DNA of 32,500 bases, taken from positions 60,001 to 92,500 of the forward strand of contig CAJNDS010002493.1 in NCBI GenBank assembly GCA_905221605.1. The letters are read 5' to 3'. A program made the position numbers and the translations under genes. Shown here piece after piece: positions 18,443 to 26,523 of the stretch. The notes under the pieces are model-generated. The model was not told the origin of the DNA. It worked only from the letters and a program-made list of their open reading frames with translations, and searched no databases. The stretch is from Symbiodinium natans. Its lineage: Eukaryota > Sar > Dinophyceae > Suessiales > Symbiodiniaceae. Position 1 is the first letter of the stretch. Each line of letters begins with the position of its first letter.

Positions 18443-18682
18443 ACCCTACTTATAACTACCCATGAACCAGCTTGCCATCATTTCAGGGAGAAGCCATACC
18501 CCTGAACCCGAGCCTGTGAAACCAAGGCGCAATAAGGCAGACGTTCCTGCGTTGTAAGTAGGGTTACCAGGTACCCTATATAGGGCCATAAGTGTAGCTA
18601 CCATAGCCTAAACCCTAAACTTCCCTAAGCCCTAAACCCATATAGCGCTACTGAGAACTACCCATATGAACTTCCAAGTAAG
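18443..18682. mobile_element. Diverged family C-like palindromic remnant
   Basis: CTACTTATAACTACCCATGAACC at the left, GTAAGTAGGGTTACCAG in the middle and CATATGAACTTCCAAGTA at the right are family C words. They are spread over 240 bp with unique and CCCTAAA-like sequence (18604-18640) between. It may be one element torn apart, or two partial copies. Boundaries are uncertain. Confidence 0.45.
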
Positions 18683-19107
18683 GACAGCTTCAGGAGGGAT
18701 GCAGAAGCCCTGCAATGGGTGAAGGGTTGAGGGTTTAACGTTTCGGGTTTCGGGGGTTTAGGGTATATTACATGGTTTGCTGTTGGATTTCAATAGATGT
18801 TCCACTGCTTGACTTCCTGCCCAAGGCACTTCGGAGGATGATCCGCATCCACGAGGGAACCGCACTGTAGTGCCTCGCTCTAGTGGGGGAGTTTCGCGTT
18901 TGGGGTCCAGATGTGAGGGTTTGAGGACTTGAGGGTTTGAGGGTTTGAGTGCTTGATGAGTTGAGTGTCTTTTAAGGCCCTAAACCCCAAACCCTGCAAC
19001 CCTAAACCCTAGGCCCTTAAAGGCGCGAGAGCCTCCTTTCGGGTTTAGGGGTTAAAAGCATGAGGGTTGCCACCTCGTGCGCGGCCGTGGGTTTCAAAGC
19101 TGTAGCT
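18683..19107. other. Unique segment with degenerate repeat words
   Basis: It holds a TTGAGGGTT-like patch (18916-18972) and a CCCTAAA patch (18977-19014). No gene seen. Confidence 0.6.
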
Positions 19108-19252
19108 TTTAGGGTTTAGGGTTTAGGGTTTAGGGTTTAGGGTTTAGGGTTTAGGGTTTAGGGTTTAGGGTTTAGGGTTTAGGGTTTAGGGTTTAGGGCT
19201 TAGGGCTTAGGGCTTAGGGCTTAGGGCTTAGGGTTTAGGGTTTCGGGTTCCC
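19108..19252 (+). repeat. TTTAGGG then CTTAGGG array
   Basis: About thirteen perfect TTTAGGG, then about six CTTAGGG (19196-19231), then TTTAGGG again. The CTTAGGG block is homogeneous. Confidence 0.95.
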
Positions 19253-19857
19253 GGGTTTCTGCTGCTCTTTGCTACCGGTTGAAGCATGGAGATCTTCCGG
19301 GTTTTTCTGGCCTTTGCCTGTTTTAAGGGGTACTGGGCTCTCTGGGCTACTGAACCGCTACATGCTTCTTGAAACCTGAGGCACAAGCTCCTGAAATTCA
19401 GCGATCAACAGTAAACCCATTGAACGTCTTTGAGCGCCTCAAACTCTGTAACCCTCCCCCCCCCCCCCCATCAAGCATTTAAGACCTTGAAACGTCGTTC
19501 AAGCCTTCAAACCCACTAAGGCCTACGCCCGCGACTTTACTGACTAGGTTTAGGGATTATGGGAATTTTCAGGGATGAGGGTCTACGGATCATAGAGGTT
19601 CTACGGATTTCAGGGCTTAGAGGGTTCTAGTTGTAGTTGCTAGGTTCTAGGGGCTTTGGGTTGGGTTGGGAGCCTCTGGGGCCCCCAAAAGCCCACCTGT
19701 CTCGCAACTCTAAAACCCCAGGCGCCAACCCCAGGCGCCATGTTCGCAACCCAAAAATCGTAAAACCCTATGGCCTCCGACCCCTACTTGGAGGTTCAGG
19801 GCTAGTTATAGGCAGGACAAAACGCATGGTAACTCTACTTCCAAACCATTCCCAATC
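19253..19857. other. Mostly unique segment
   Basis: It includes a 14-nt C run (19456-19469) and a family C terminal fragment, TACTTGGAGGTTCAGG, at 19795-19810 with no matching right end nearby. A 77-codon plus-strand frame (19637-19870) runs into CCCTAAA words and is not supported. Confidence 0.55.
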
Positions 19858-19935
19858 CCTAAAGCCCTAAGCCCTAAGCCCTACACCCTAAACCCTAAAC
19901 CCTAAACCCTAAATCTAAACCCTAAACCCTAAACC
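19858..19935 (-). repeat. CCCTAAG/CCCTAAA array
   Basis: About eleven units; CCCTAAG units are clustered at the left. Confidence 0.9.
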
Positions 19936-20067
19936 TGCCCCTCAACAAACCCCCACGAAAAGCAGAGGCCGGAGCAGGGTGCTGTTCGGGCTGATGGTGG
20001 TGCACAGGGGCCTGGGCTTCAGGCTCGGGGATCATTGTTGGAGGTTCAGGCGGTTTTGTGTTGGAGC

Positions 20068-20145
20068 TTAGGGTTTAGGGTTTAGGGTTCAGGGTTCAGG
20101 GTTCAGGGTTCAGGGTTTAGTAGGGTTTAGGGTTTAGGGTGTAGG
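20068..20145 (+). repeat. TTTAGGG/TTCAGGG array
   Basis: About eleven units, with four consecutive TTCAGGG in the middle. Confidence 0.9.
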
Positions 20146-20273
20146 GTTCAAGGATTTCGGCGTGTTTTGGGGTCTCGGGTCTCGGATGCCAAACCTTTGG
20201 GTTTAGGGCCCTCGACAAGGCTTCGGGCCTTCTTGGGCGCAATGGGTCAACAAAAACCAACAAGGATCTAGGG

Positions 20274-20340
20274 CTTAGGGTTTAGGGTTTAGGGTTTAGG
20301 GTTTAGGGTTTAGGGTTTAGGGTTTAGGGTTTAGGGTTCA
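20274..20340 (+). repeat. TTTAGGG array
   Basis: Nine nearly perfect units. Confidence 0.95.
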
Positions 20341-20834
20341 AATACAGGAGCCAAACTGTCAAACTTGCACCCTAAGGATGCGGATCTTTAGAAAGGCTCC
20401 CCAAACCCAAGGGTGCAACCTTAGGGGCCCAAAGTAAAATTGAAATAAAATTGAACATTATTATGTAGGGTTTAGTGCATACTGATCTAAGAGGGCTTGG
20501 CCCGTCCCCCCACGTATTCAGAGGTTCCGAACAGGGTTTAGGGTTAAGGGTTAGCATGTCTTGCTTTTCGCAAGCTCCGATCTTCCCTTCCTTCCTTGTT
20601 TCCTTTCTGCCTCTTCCTCCCTGCCCTCACCAAGATGTTGATTTGTTTTCGGCCCAAATCTGATATCCAAAATCTCGATGTCCTTTTTGATCCTTGTTTT
20701 GCTGAATCCGTGTTTGATTGTTGTTGGTTCTTATCGCGCCGAAGGAGGCCCGAGGCCCAAGGTTTGCCTACACTCCCTTAGAACCGCAAGAGGAACATGA
20801 TTTCTGCTTTGGGGCGTTGTAGATAAAATGAGAA
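20341..20834. other. Unique segment 3' of the long minus-strand ORF
   Basis: Pyrimidine-rich on the plus strand around 20575-20635. A 48-codon frame from ATG 20634 (within 20596-20781) has three Cys and an Arg run, and a longer frame starts at 20475. Neither is recognised. Confidence 0.45.
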
Positions 20835-20920
20835 GGGGGGGGGAGGGGGGGGGGAGGGGGGCGGGGGGGGGGGGGAGGGGGGAGGGGCGAGGGGGGAGGG
20901 GGGCAGGGGGGAGGGGGGAG
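20835..20920 (+). repeat. G-rich tract (interrupted poly-G)
   Basis: About 85 bp of G runs broken by single A or C residues. On the minus strand it would encode a Pro/Ser-rich tail for the frame 20778-21242. Several consecutive runs of at least three G make G-quadruplex formation plausible. Confidence 0.85.
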
Positions 20921-20992
20921 TGGTCGTCGAGCTCCTCGTCGATCTTGTCAATCTGGAAGTCGTGTCGGACGATCGACCTTGCTTCATCTTCT

Positions 20993-21529
20993 TTACCCTC
21001 GAGTGTGCCGACTCCTTTCCCTGCTGGCCACCCTTGCGACCATCACGTAGATGTGAATCGAACATATCCTTGTTGTGTCCCCCGGATCTGGCATGCGGAG
21101 GAGCTTCTGGACCCTGGATGTTGACCCATTCAAAGTGACGTTTGGACCTCGGTGTGTTCTCGTACTTCCATCGAGGCCTTGCCCACATGCGAGAAGGGAT
21201 GTGTCGTGGGCTGTCAGGAGCATCGAGAGGAGGATCGAACATTGAGCTCTCACATCGCGGTTGTCAAGATTGCATGGCTTTCTGCGAGGAAGAGGTGATC
21301 TTGAGCCCATGGGGCGCATGGACTGTCTCCACTGTATGTTGAGCCAGTGATGGACTACAGAGAAAAAGGTCTGTGACTTGAATGGGGTGCACCGAAATTT
21401 GCATATCGAAAGGGATAAATTGTATCGCCTGCAGAGACATTCAAGTGACAGCACTGAATGCCCACACGAACAACATGTAGTTCCCAATGCATCCTGCTTG
21501 TAAGGATCTCGCCCAATAGATGATACCAA
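20993..21529 (-). pseudogene. Degraded second copy of a module from the 697-codon ORF
   Basis: Reading leftward, a GSRSPLPRRKPCN peptide is encoded at about 21275-21315 in one frame. About 63 bp later a second frame (20778-21242) encodes SPRHIPSRMWARPRW, then EWVNIQGPEAPPH at about 21100-21212. The upstream ORF has the same two blocks, MRSRSPLLRRKPCH and SPRHIPACLWAQPRW then EWVTTQGPDAPSH, with nearly the same spacing but in one frame. Roughly half the residues are identical. The change of frame means either a frameshift or an intron between the blocks. Function unknown. Confidence 0.6.
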
Positions 21530-23448
21530 GGTGGTTCCGTCCTGTCACGTTCATATGTCATAAGGGCAGAAGAATGCAGAAATGTATGGCACAATCCACT
21601 CCAGCGACACATGTACTTTTGCAGCCCATCAGAAGAATATCGAGCCCGCAAGGAAGAGATGAATCTATGGTATCGTTGGACATTCTGTCCCGGTGTGGCC
21701 CTCGGTACTCGTGGGTGAGCAGTATCTCCAGGCTGAAGTGTAGAAGAAGATGCACATTCTGAAGCATGCAGCTGCTGTGGGTCGCTCTGCTGTACCTGTT
21801 GTGTCGAGCTGGCCACTGGCTGTTGCATAGCACCCGCTGACTCAGATGCCTTGCCACCCTGGAGATCTTGCTTGGCATTCTTCTTCTTCGTCACTGTGTT
21901 CATCGTCTTCGGCTCATTGTCCACTCTAGAGGAATTCTCTGCTGCACATGAGACGTCTTCAGGTGCTCGAGTCGTTTCTCCCTGGCTGCAGTGATGTGAA
22001 GGAGCATCCGGACCTTGAGTGGTAACCCATTCATATGTTCGTGGCATTGGTCTTTGTAACCCCTCTCTCATCCATCTGGGTTGGGCCCAGAGGCAGGCAG
22101 GAATGTGTCTGGGACTCTTCGGATGATCAGCAGGAGCTGCATCTGTGATGCAATCAGCTTTCTTTCTCGGCCGTGGAGATCTGTGGCATGGCTTTCGTCG
22201 AAGAAGAGGTGATCTCGATCGCATGGGAAGTCTGAGGTCCCATAGAACGCTGAGCCCCGATACTTCATCAGAATCCAAATATACAGTGAGCAACTGATCG
22301 CACTGCATGGCACTGAACCGTTTAAGTGCAGACTCATGATGCGAAACGCTCCCCGAGGTCCTCTTCATTGGCCAACAGCAGTAGCATAATCCATTGCTGA
22401 CCTGACAGAGAGCGAGTGGCGCAGAGAATGTTTCAGTGACCAGAAGAGAGGACGAAACGACTTGTATCTTCCTGCAATACATGTCAGTGCCTGCGGAATC
22501 GAAAGCATAGATCACACCCAGTGTTCGCCATATCATCCTGATATAAGATCTGCTCAAGTTGCATGTATTGCAAAACACGGAAGAGAAGTGATCCACAGAC
22601 ATAACAAACCCACCTGTATTTCCCTCGCCAGAAGAAGAATTCGAGGAGTTACTTGAGGAAGAGGACGAGGATGCATTGCCATGATTCAAGATATCCTGTA
22701 GCATGTCTGTTGAGGTGTAGGATGGGCTCACATAATCCTCTTCGGCGATTTGATCGTCCATTGCCGGAATTGCCACATGATCGGCCGAAGACGATGCTGT
22801 TCCTACCCCAGGTGCATCCATGGTCTGTCGATTGCCATCAGCCTCGACCAACTCCCCATCTGGGGGCGGGAAGTGGCACGACATTCTTGCTCGATAGCGC
22901 ATGCAATACGTAGGGCCTTTGTTGATGCTGCCACAAGTGTAACATGGGGAACCAGATGACGGCAAATGTCCACCCGGGAATCTTGTCCAGATCTGCTGTC
23001 CAGGGGGCCCGCTCAGATAAGGTCCATCACGAAGGAGCACTTTGTACCTTGCACGGGCAGTATCCCAATCCTCGGGGGCATGCAGCCCAGATGAAGATGA
23101 AGCCCCCCCCGTCGAAGGATGTGTGGCATTCTCTTCGCTAGTCTCATCGTAGCTGCAGTCCTGTGTTGGTGAAGATTCTTCATCTTGAGCTCTTTGACGA
23201 GCTGCTCGTCGCGCAGTAGGAGTCAGTCTTTGACGAGCTGCTCGTCGCGCAGTAGGAGTCAGTCTCGGTCTTCGCACTGGAGGCTCCACCGGCTCTGAAC
23301 TCGAGCTGGTTTCGGCCAGCACTTCCTCTAGATCTGTACCATTGTTCGCCCCATGGGCAGGAGGTCCATTGTCAGGTTTCTGATCCATGCACCAGAACTC
23401 GCCCCCAAGCAAATGCAGCCACACTAGCAGAAATCGCCATGAAACCAT
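21355..23448 (-). CDS. Hypothetical protein, 697 codons, Ser-rich with Cys cluster
   Basis: The only long open frame without low complexity throughout. Residues 3-16 are hydrophobic and could be a signal peptide; an alternative start is Met21, which would remove it. Residues 63-86 contain a perfect 12-residue duplication (RLTPTARRAARQ twice). A Cys set at 169, 172, 182 and 191 (C-x2-C-x9-C-x8-C) could bind zinc. A Ser/Asn run covers 260-273. Residues 284-440 have a different character (Cys-rich, hydrophobic) and may be intron read through; a GTGGGT donor-like word follows the codon for about residue 278. Residues 409-490 form the module repeated downstream. The C-terminal 120 residues have scattered Trp and Cys. 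No family recognised. The true gene model may be spliced. Confidence 0.5.
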   Translation of the reverse strand: MVSWRFLLVWLHLLGGEFWCMDQKPDNGPPAHGANNGTDLEEVLAETSSSSEPVEPPVRRPRLTPTARRAARQRLTPTARRAARQRAQDEESSPTQDCSYDETSEENATHPSTGGASSSSGLHAPEDWDTARARYKVLLRDGPYLSGPPGQQIWTRFPGGHLPSSGSPCYTCGSINKGPTYCMRYRARMSCHFPPPDGELVEADGNRQTMDAPGVGTASSSADHVAIPAMDDQIAEEDYVSPSYTSTDMLQDILNHGNASSSSSSSNSSNSSSGEGNTGGFVMSVDHFSSVFCNTCNLSRSYIRMIWRTLGVIYAFDSAGTDMYCRKIQVVSSSLLVTETFSAPLALCQVSNGLCYCCWPMKRTSGSVSHHESALKRFSAMQCDQLLTVYLDSDEVSGLSVLWDLRLPMRSRSPLLRRKPCHRSPRPRKKADCITDAAPADHPKSPRHIPACLWAQPRWMREGLQRPMPRTYEWVTTQGPDAPSHHCSQGETTRAPEDVSCAAENSSRVDNEPKTMNTVTKKKNAKQDLQGGKASESAGAMQQPVASSTQQVQQSDPQQLHASECASSSTLQPGDTAHPRVPRATPGQNVQRYHRFISSLRARYSSDGLQKYMCRWSGLCHTFLHSSALMTYERDRTEPPWYHLLGEILTSRMHWELHVVRVGIQCCHLNVSAGDTIYPFRYANFGAPHSSHRPFSL
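23192..23263. repeat. Perfect 36-bp tandem duplication inside the ORF
   Basis: Two exact 36-bp units (23192-23227, 23228-23263), in frame, encoding a 12-residue Arg/Ala-rich repeat. Exact identity implies a recent duplication or a collapsed or variable-number repeat. Confidence 0.95.
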
Positions 23449-23956
23449 GCTTGCTCGCTTCTACAGAGGTGCGTCTTCCCTGGGCCTGTTCAATCAGAAC
23501 CTGTTCGGGGTCTCGAAAACCAGTTCAAGCAGACAGCACACAAAACTCAGACACATAATGCTTTGAGCCGGGGTGCTTTACGCTCTTGTACTTTTTGCAC
23601 TTTGCACGCAGCTGTTAAAGCAGCCTAGCGACAGATCCCCTGTGAGCAAGCCATTGGCTCGGCACTTCAAGAGTGCACAGCAGTGTACAAAAACTGCTTC
23701 CCACTTCAGTGTGAAACGCTGCGAAGATAAGAGAGCTCGGAATGTACAGATGGAATGCCACGAATGGCCTATGAACACTGCACATCCTGTACAGAGAGCT
23801 GGAACATAATTTTACTTTGGTCTCCGGTAAATGAAAAATAGACGTCAGTCGAAGCCTGGAATGCTCTTGTACATCGAGGAGGGCGAGCCCCTGGCCATCG
23901 GGCTCCCGAACCGGAATGCCTCCATCTACATGAGCTCACACTTCAGGCTGGACGGA
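23449..23956. other. Upstream region of the 697-codon ORF
   Basis: About 500 bp of unique sequence before the G-tract. I see no clear TATA box and no recognisable gene. A 78-codon plus frame (23573-23809) and a 66-codon minus frame overlap each other. Confidence 0.45.
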
Positions 23957-23975
23957 GGGGGGAGGGGGGGGGGAG

Positions 23976-24007
<32 letters not shown>

Positions 24008-24057
24008 TGGGGGGGGGGGGGGGGGGGGGGGTAGGGGGGGGGGGGGGGGGGGGGGGT

Positions 24058-24119
<62 letters not shown>

Positions 24120-24120
24120 G
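23957..24120 (+). repeat. Poly-G tract, including 61 uninterrupted G
   Basis: 164 bp that are almost only G, with a few A and T interruptions. The last run, 24058-24118, is 61 G without a break. The opposite strand would read as poly-Pro, an artefact. Strong G-quadruplex potential. Exact length is doubtful with any sequencing method. Confidence 0.9.
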
Positions 24121-24157
24121 GACACAAATTTAGCGAGCTACGCAGCGGCAAACTCTC

Positions 24158-24282
24158 AAGAGGTTTAGGGTTTAGGGCTTAAGGTTTTTGTTCTTAAGTT
24201 TTAGGGTCTTTGGGTTTTGGGGTTTAGGCTCAGGACTTAGGACACAAGATTTAGGGTATAGGGTGTAGGGTGTAGGGTTAAG
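24158..24282 (+). repeat. Degenerate TTTAGGG-like stretch
   Basis: It begins with two clean units just after the poly-G tract, then decays into GTGTAGG-type words. Confidence 0.7.
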
Positions 24283-24357
24283 CTGCCTTTGCCGCCGAGG
24301 TGCTGCTCTTCCCGAGACTTGACACCAGCAGGCCTCGAACAGTGCCGTTCACCAGAC

Positions 24358-24410
24358 CCCAAACCCTAAACCCTAAACCCTCAACCGTACACCCTGAACC
24401 CTGAACCCTG
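24358..24410 (-). repeat. CCCTAAA/CCCTGAA array
   Basis: About seven units, the right half being CCCTGAA. Confidence 0.9.
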
Positions 24411-24484
24411 CTTCGGGGAAGTGTAGGCGGGACGAAGTAGGATCGCTCAACTAAGGCTCTATCTAGGGCTTTGGAGTATTCAAG

Positions 24485-24607
24485 CTGTGCTTTGGGATGT
24501 TCCCCCTTATACTAAGTTGTGCTTTGGAATGTTCCCCCTTATACTACCAGTTCTTAGGAGGGTAATCCCTATTCAGGAGTGTTAGTAGAAGGGGGAACAT
24601 CCCAAGC
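24485..24607. mobile_element. Palindromic MITE-like element, family B, copy 3, duplicated left end
   Basis: The terminal GTGCTTTGGGATGTTCCCCC is present twice in tandem at the left (from about 24486 and again from about 24518, the second with GGAATG). Only one right end, GGGGGAACATCCCAAGC, exists. The inner word CTATTCAGGAGTGTTAGTA matches copy 1. Confidence 0.7.
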
Positions 24608-24845
24608 TGTGCGCGCTGTAACCATAGTACCCCCCTAAATCCTAACCTGCCCCCCGAGACTTGCACCCCATCAATACCTTTCAACACAATGGGGCCAGGC
24701 ATCGCAGGTAGACCTAGATAGACCTAAAACCTGAAAGCCTAAGGCCCACGCCTAAGCCTCTTCTGAGCCGACTGCTTAACCTTAAGCCTCATGACCCTCA
24801 AACCCGAAACCGACAAATCCACAGAGCCACAAAGCCACAAAACCT

Positions 24846-24910
24846 ATACCCCAAACCCCAAACCCCAAACCCCAAACCCCAAACCCTAAACCCTAAACCC
24901 TAAACCCCGA
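24846..24910 (-). repeat. CCCCAAA then CCCTAAA array
   Basis: Five CCCCAAA followed by three CCCTAAA, in clean blocks. The flanking 24608-24845 and 24911-25045 are unique or degenerate with no gene. Confidence 0.95.
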
Positions 24911-25045
24911 ACTTTTCCCAGCCGTCTCTCAGGGAGCCCATGGGCTCTGAACACGTCCGAGAGCCGCACGGGGTGTCGGTTAGGACCACCCTCTCGGAGC
25001 CGGGATGTTGGGTTTCGAGCTTAGGATGCGGCCCTCAGAGCTGGT

Positions 25046-25205
25046 AGGGTTTAGGGTTTGGGGTTTGGGGTTTAGGGTTTAGGGTTTAGGGTTTAGGGTT
25101 TAGGGTTTAGGGTTTAGGGTTTAGGGTTTAGGGTTTAGGGCTTCAGGGTTCAGGGTTCAGGGTTCAGGGTTCAGGGTTCAGGGTTCAGGGTTCAGGGTGT
25201 TGGGT
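25046..25205 (+). repeat. TTTAGGG then TTCAGGG array
   Basis: About ten TTTAGGG followed by eight perfect TTCAGGG (25143-25198). A sharp block boundary. Confidence 0.95.
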
Positions 25206-25333
25206 TCGGGAAACAAAGATTTCGAGTGCTAAGGGCTCGGGGGCTCTTGGCTTTGGGGGATTGGGCTTGGGATCTTTTTCAGCTTGAGGTTTCGGAGTTT
25301 AGGGCTGTTAGGGGTTTCGGGCTTGAAGCTCCG

Positions 25334-25553
25334 ATCCCTAAGCCCTAAGCCCTAAGCCCTCAGCCCCAAGCCCTAAGCCCTAAGCCCTAAACCCTAAGCC
25401 CTAGACCCTAGCCTAAACCCTAAAACCTAAACCCTAAAACCTAAACCCTAAACCCTATACCCTAAACCCTGAACCCTAAAACCTAAACCCTAAACCCAAA
25501 ACCTTATACCCTACCCCTAAACCCTAAACCCTAAACCCTACCCTAAACCCTTA
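25334..25553 (-). repeat. CCCTAAG/CCCTAAA array complex
   Basis: About six CCCTAAG units at the left, then CCCTAAA with many CCTAAAA variants up to 25553. The stretch 25554-25656 is unique. Confidence 0.9.
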
Positions 25554-25656
25554 TCACTTATCAAAGGCACCGCCAAGAACACCCGGCCTCATCTGCTTGG
25601 TTTCCCCGGAGACATATTGGATGTCCCCTCGGAGGCGGGGGTTTGTTCAGGGTTAG

Positions 25657-25699
25657 GGGTGTGAGGTTTAGGTTTTAGGTTTAGGGTTTAGGGTTTAGG
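25657..25699 (+). repeat. Short TTTAGGG array abutting viral DNA
   Basis: Degenerate units, then three clean TTTAGGG ending at 25699, exactly where AT-rich virus-derived coding sequence begins. Confidence 0.9.
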
Positions 25700-26002
25700 C
25701 CTTACTTGAATGCCGTAGTGTTCAAACACCGGCACCATATCCTGTGTTGATGCCGCGTTCGTTTTGAAAGCCTCTTCGGTTTTATTCATCAGTTTTCGCA
25801 TGCTTTCTTTTGTTAGTACGCTATTTTCCCTTCTCTTCTCGCCCGTTAGCATATCCTTATACCAATCGATTATAGTGTTAAACCAACACTCGTTTTCTTT
25901 GTAATGCTTTACATTTACCGTTTCCTTAAAGGTTTCAAACTCGGGGTCTAAAGGCGTTTGAATGTAGATGGTAAACATGCTTACATTGGCTGTGTTCGTC
26001 AT
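25688..26002 (-). CDS. Truncated protein of virus-derived element, unknown function
   Basis: 104 codons from ATG 26002. The last codons (from about 25699 leftward, residues RPKP) are read from telomere-type repeats, so the native 3' end is missing or replaced. The product is charged and soluble, with an ECWFNTIIDWYKD segment around residues 37-49 and an LTKESMRKLMNKTEEAF segment after it. I have the impression of similar Cys-containing segments in proteins encoded by protist Polinton-like elements, possibly near their polymerase or protease modules, but I cannot verify it. It diverges from the ORF at 26140 across an AT-rich intergenic gap. Composition is AT-rich, unlike the flanks. Confidence 0.55.
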   Translation of the reverse strand: MTNTANVSMFTIYIQTPLDPEFETFKETVNVKHYKENECWFNTIIDWYKDMLTGEKRRENSVLTKESMRKLMNKTEEAFKTNAASTQDMVPVFEHYGIQVRPKP

Positions 26003-26139
26003 TTCTCTTAATATGCTTGCTTATGTACAATATAATTACAATATAAATTAAATCATGTTTAAATACGTTTTCCAAAGACTCATCGCTATATCTAGAAAAA
26101 CATATCTGAAGATAAAATATTAGTATATGGTATAGTAAT
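26003..26139. promoter_or_regulatory. AT-rich divergent intergenic region of viral remnant
   Basis: 137 bp between two divergent ORFs, rich in TATAAT/TATAA-like words (for example ATATAAATTAAAT near 26041 and ATAAAATATTAGTATATGG near 26111). It is the only place in the remnant where promoters for both genes could sit. The elements themselves are not proven. Confidence 0.35.
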
Positions 26140-26476
26140 ATGAATAATTTTAAAAGTCCCGAGGATATGACAATGGATGAGATTAAGCAACAATTGGCAT
26201 TGTATCAGCGCTTATATTATGCCAAGCGCAAGGAAGACGAGCAGTTTATGCGAAAGAAGCGTGAAGCAAGTTTGAGGCATGCCCAAAAAAAGAGAAATTA
26301 TAGAATATAGAAGAGAACAGTTTAAGGAATATATAGAAGAGAACAATTTAAGTGAGACACCTACGCAAATCACCGAAACCATTACTGATAAAAAAAAACC
26401 TAGCGGAAAGAAGCGCGGAGCGCCCAAATACGATATGCATGAATACAAAGTGATTCTGCCTAATTCTTCAAAATGA
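26140..26476 (+). pseudogene. Small basic viral protein, frameshifted at A7
   Basis: The first part runs from ATG 26140 to a stop at 26308-26310 (56 codons). A second frame, open from about 26279 to 26476, continues with the same charged, Glu/Lys/Arg-rich style (REQFKEYIEEN). The two overlap at a seven-A run (26285-26291), so a one-base indel there would explain the split. Together they would cover about 110 codons ending in a basic GKKRGAPK segment. Possible DNA-binding or virion accessory protein, but no family is recognised. Confidence 0.5.
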
Positions 26477-26523
26477 TGATTTAATGAATTGTTTTAAACC
26501 ATTATTTCTTGACACTTATTTAT

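Noticed and set aside
23936-24151. Proline-rich proteins of 60-71 codons on the minus strand
   Set aside because: They are translations of the poly-G tract and nothing else.
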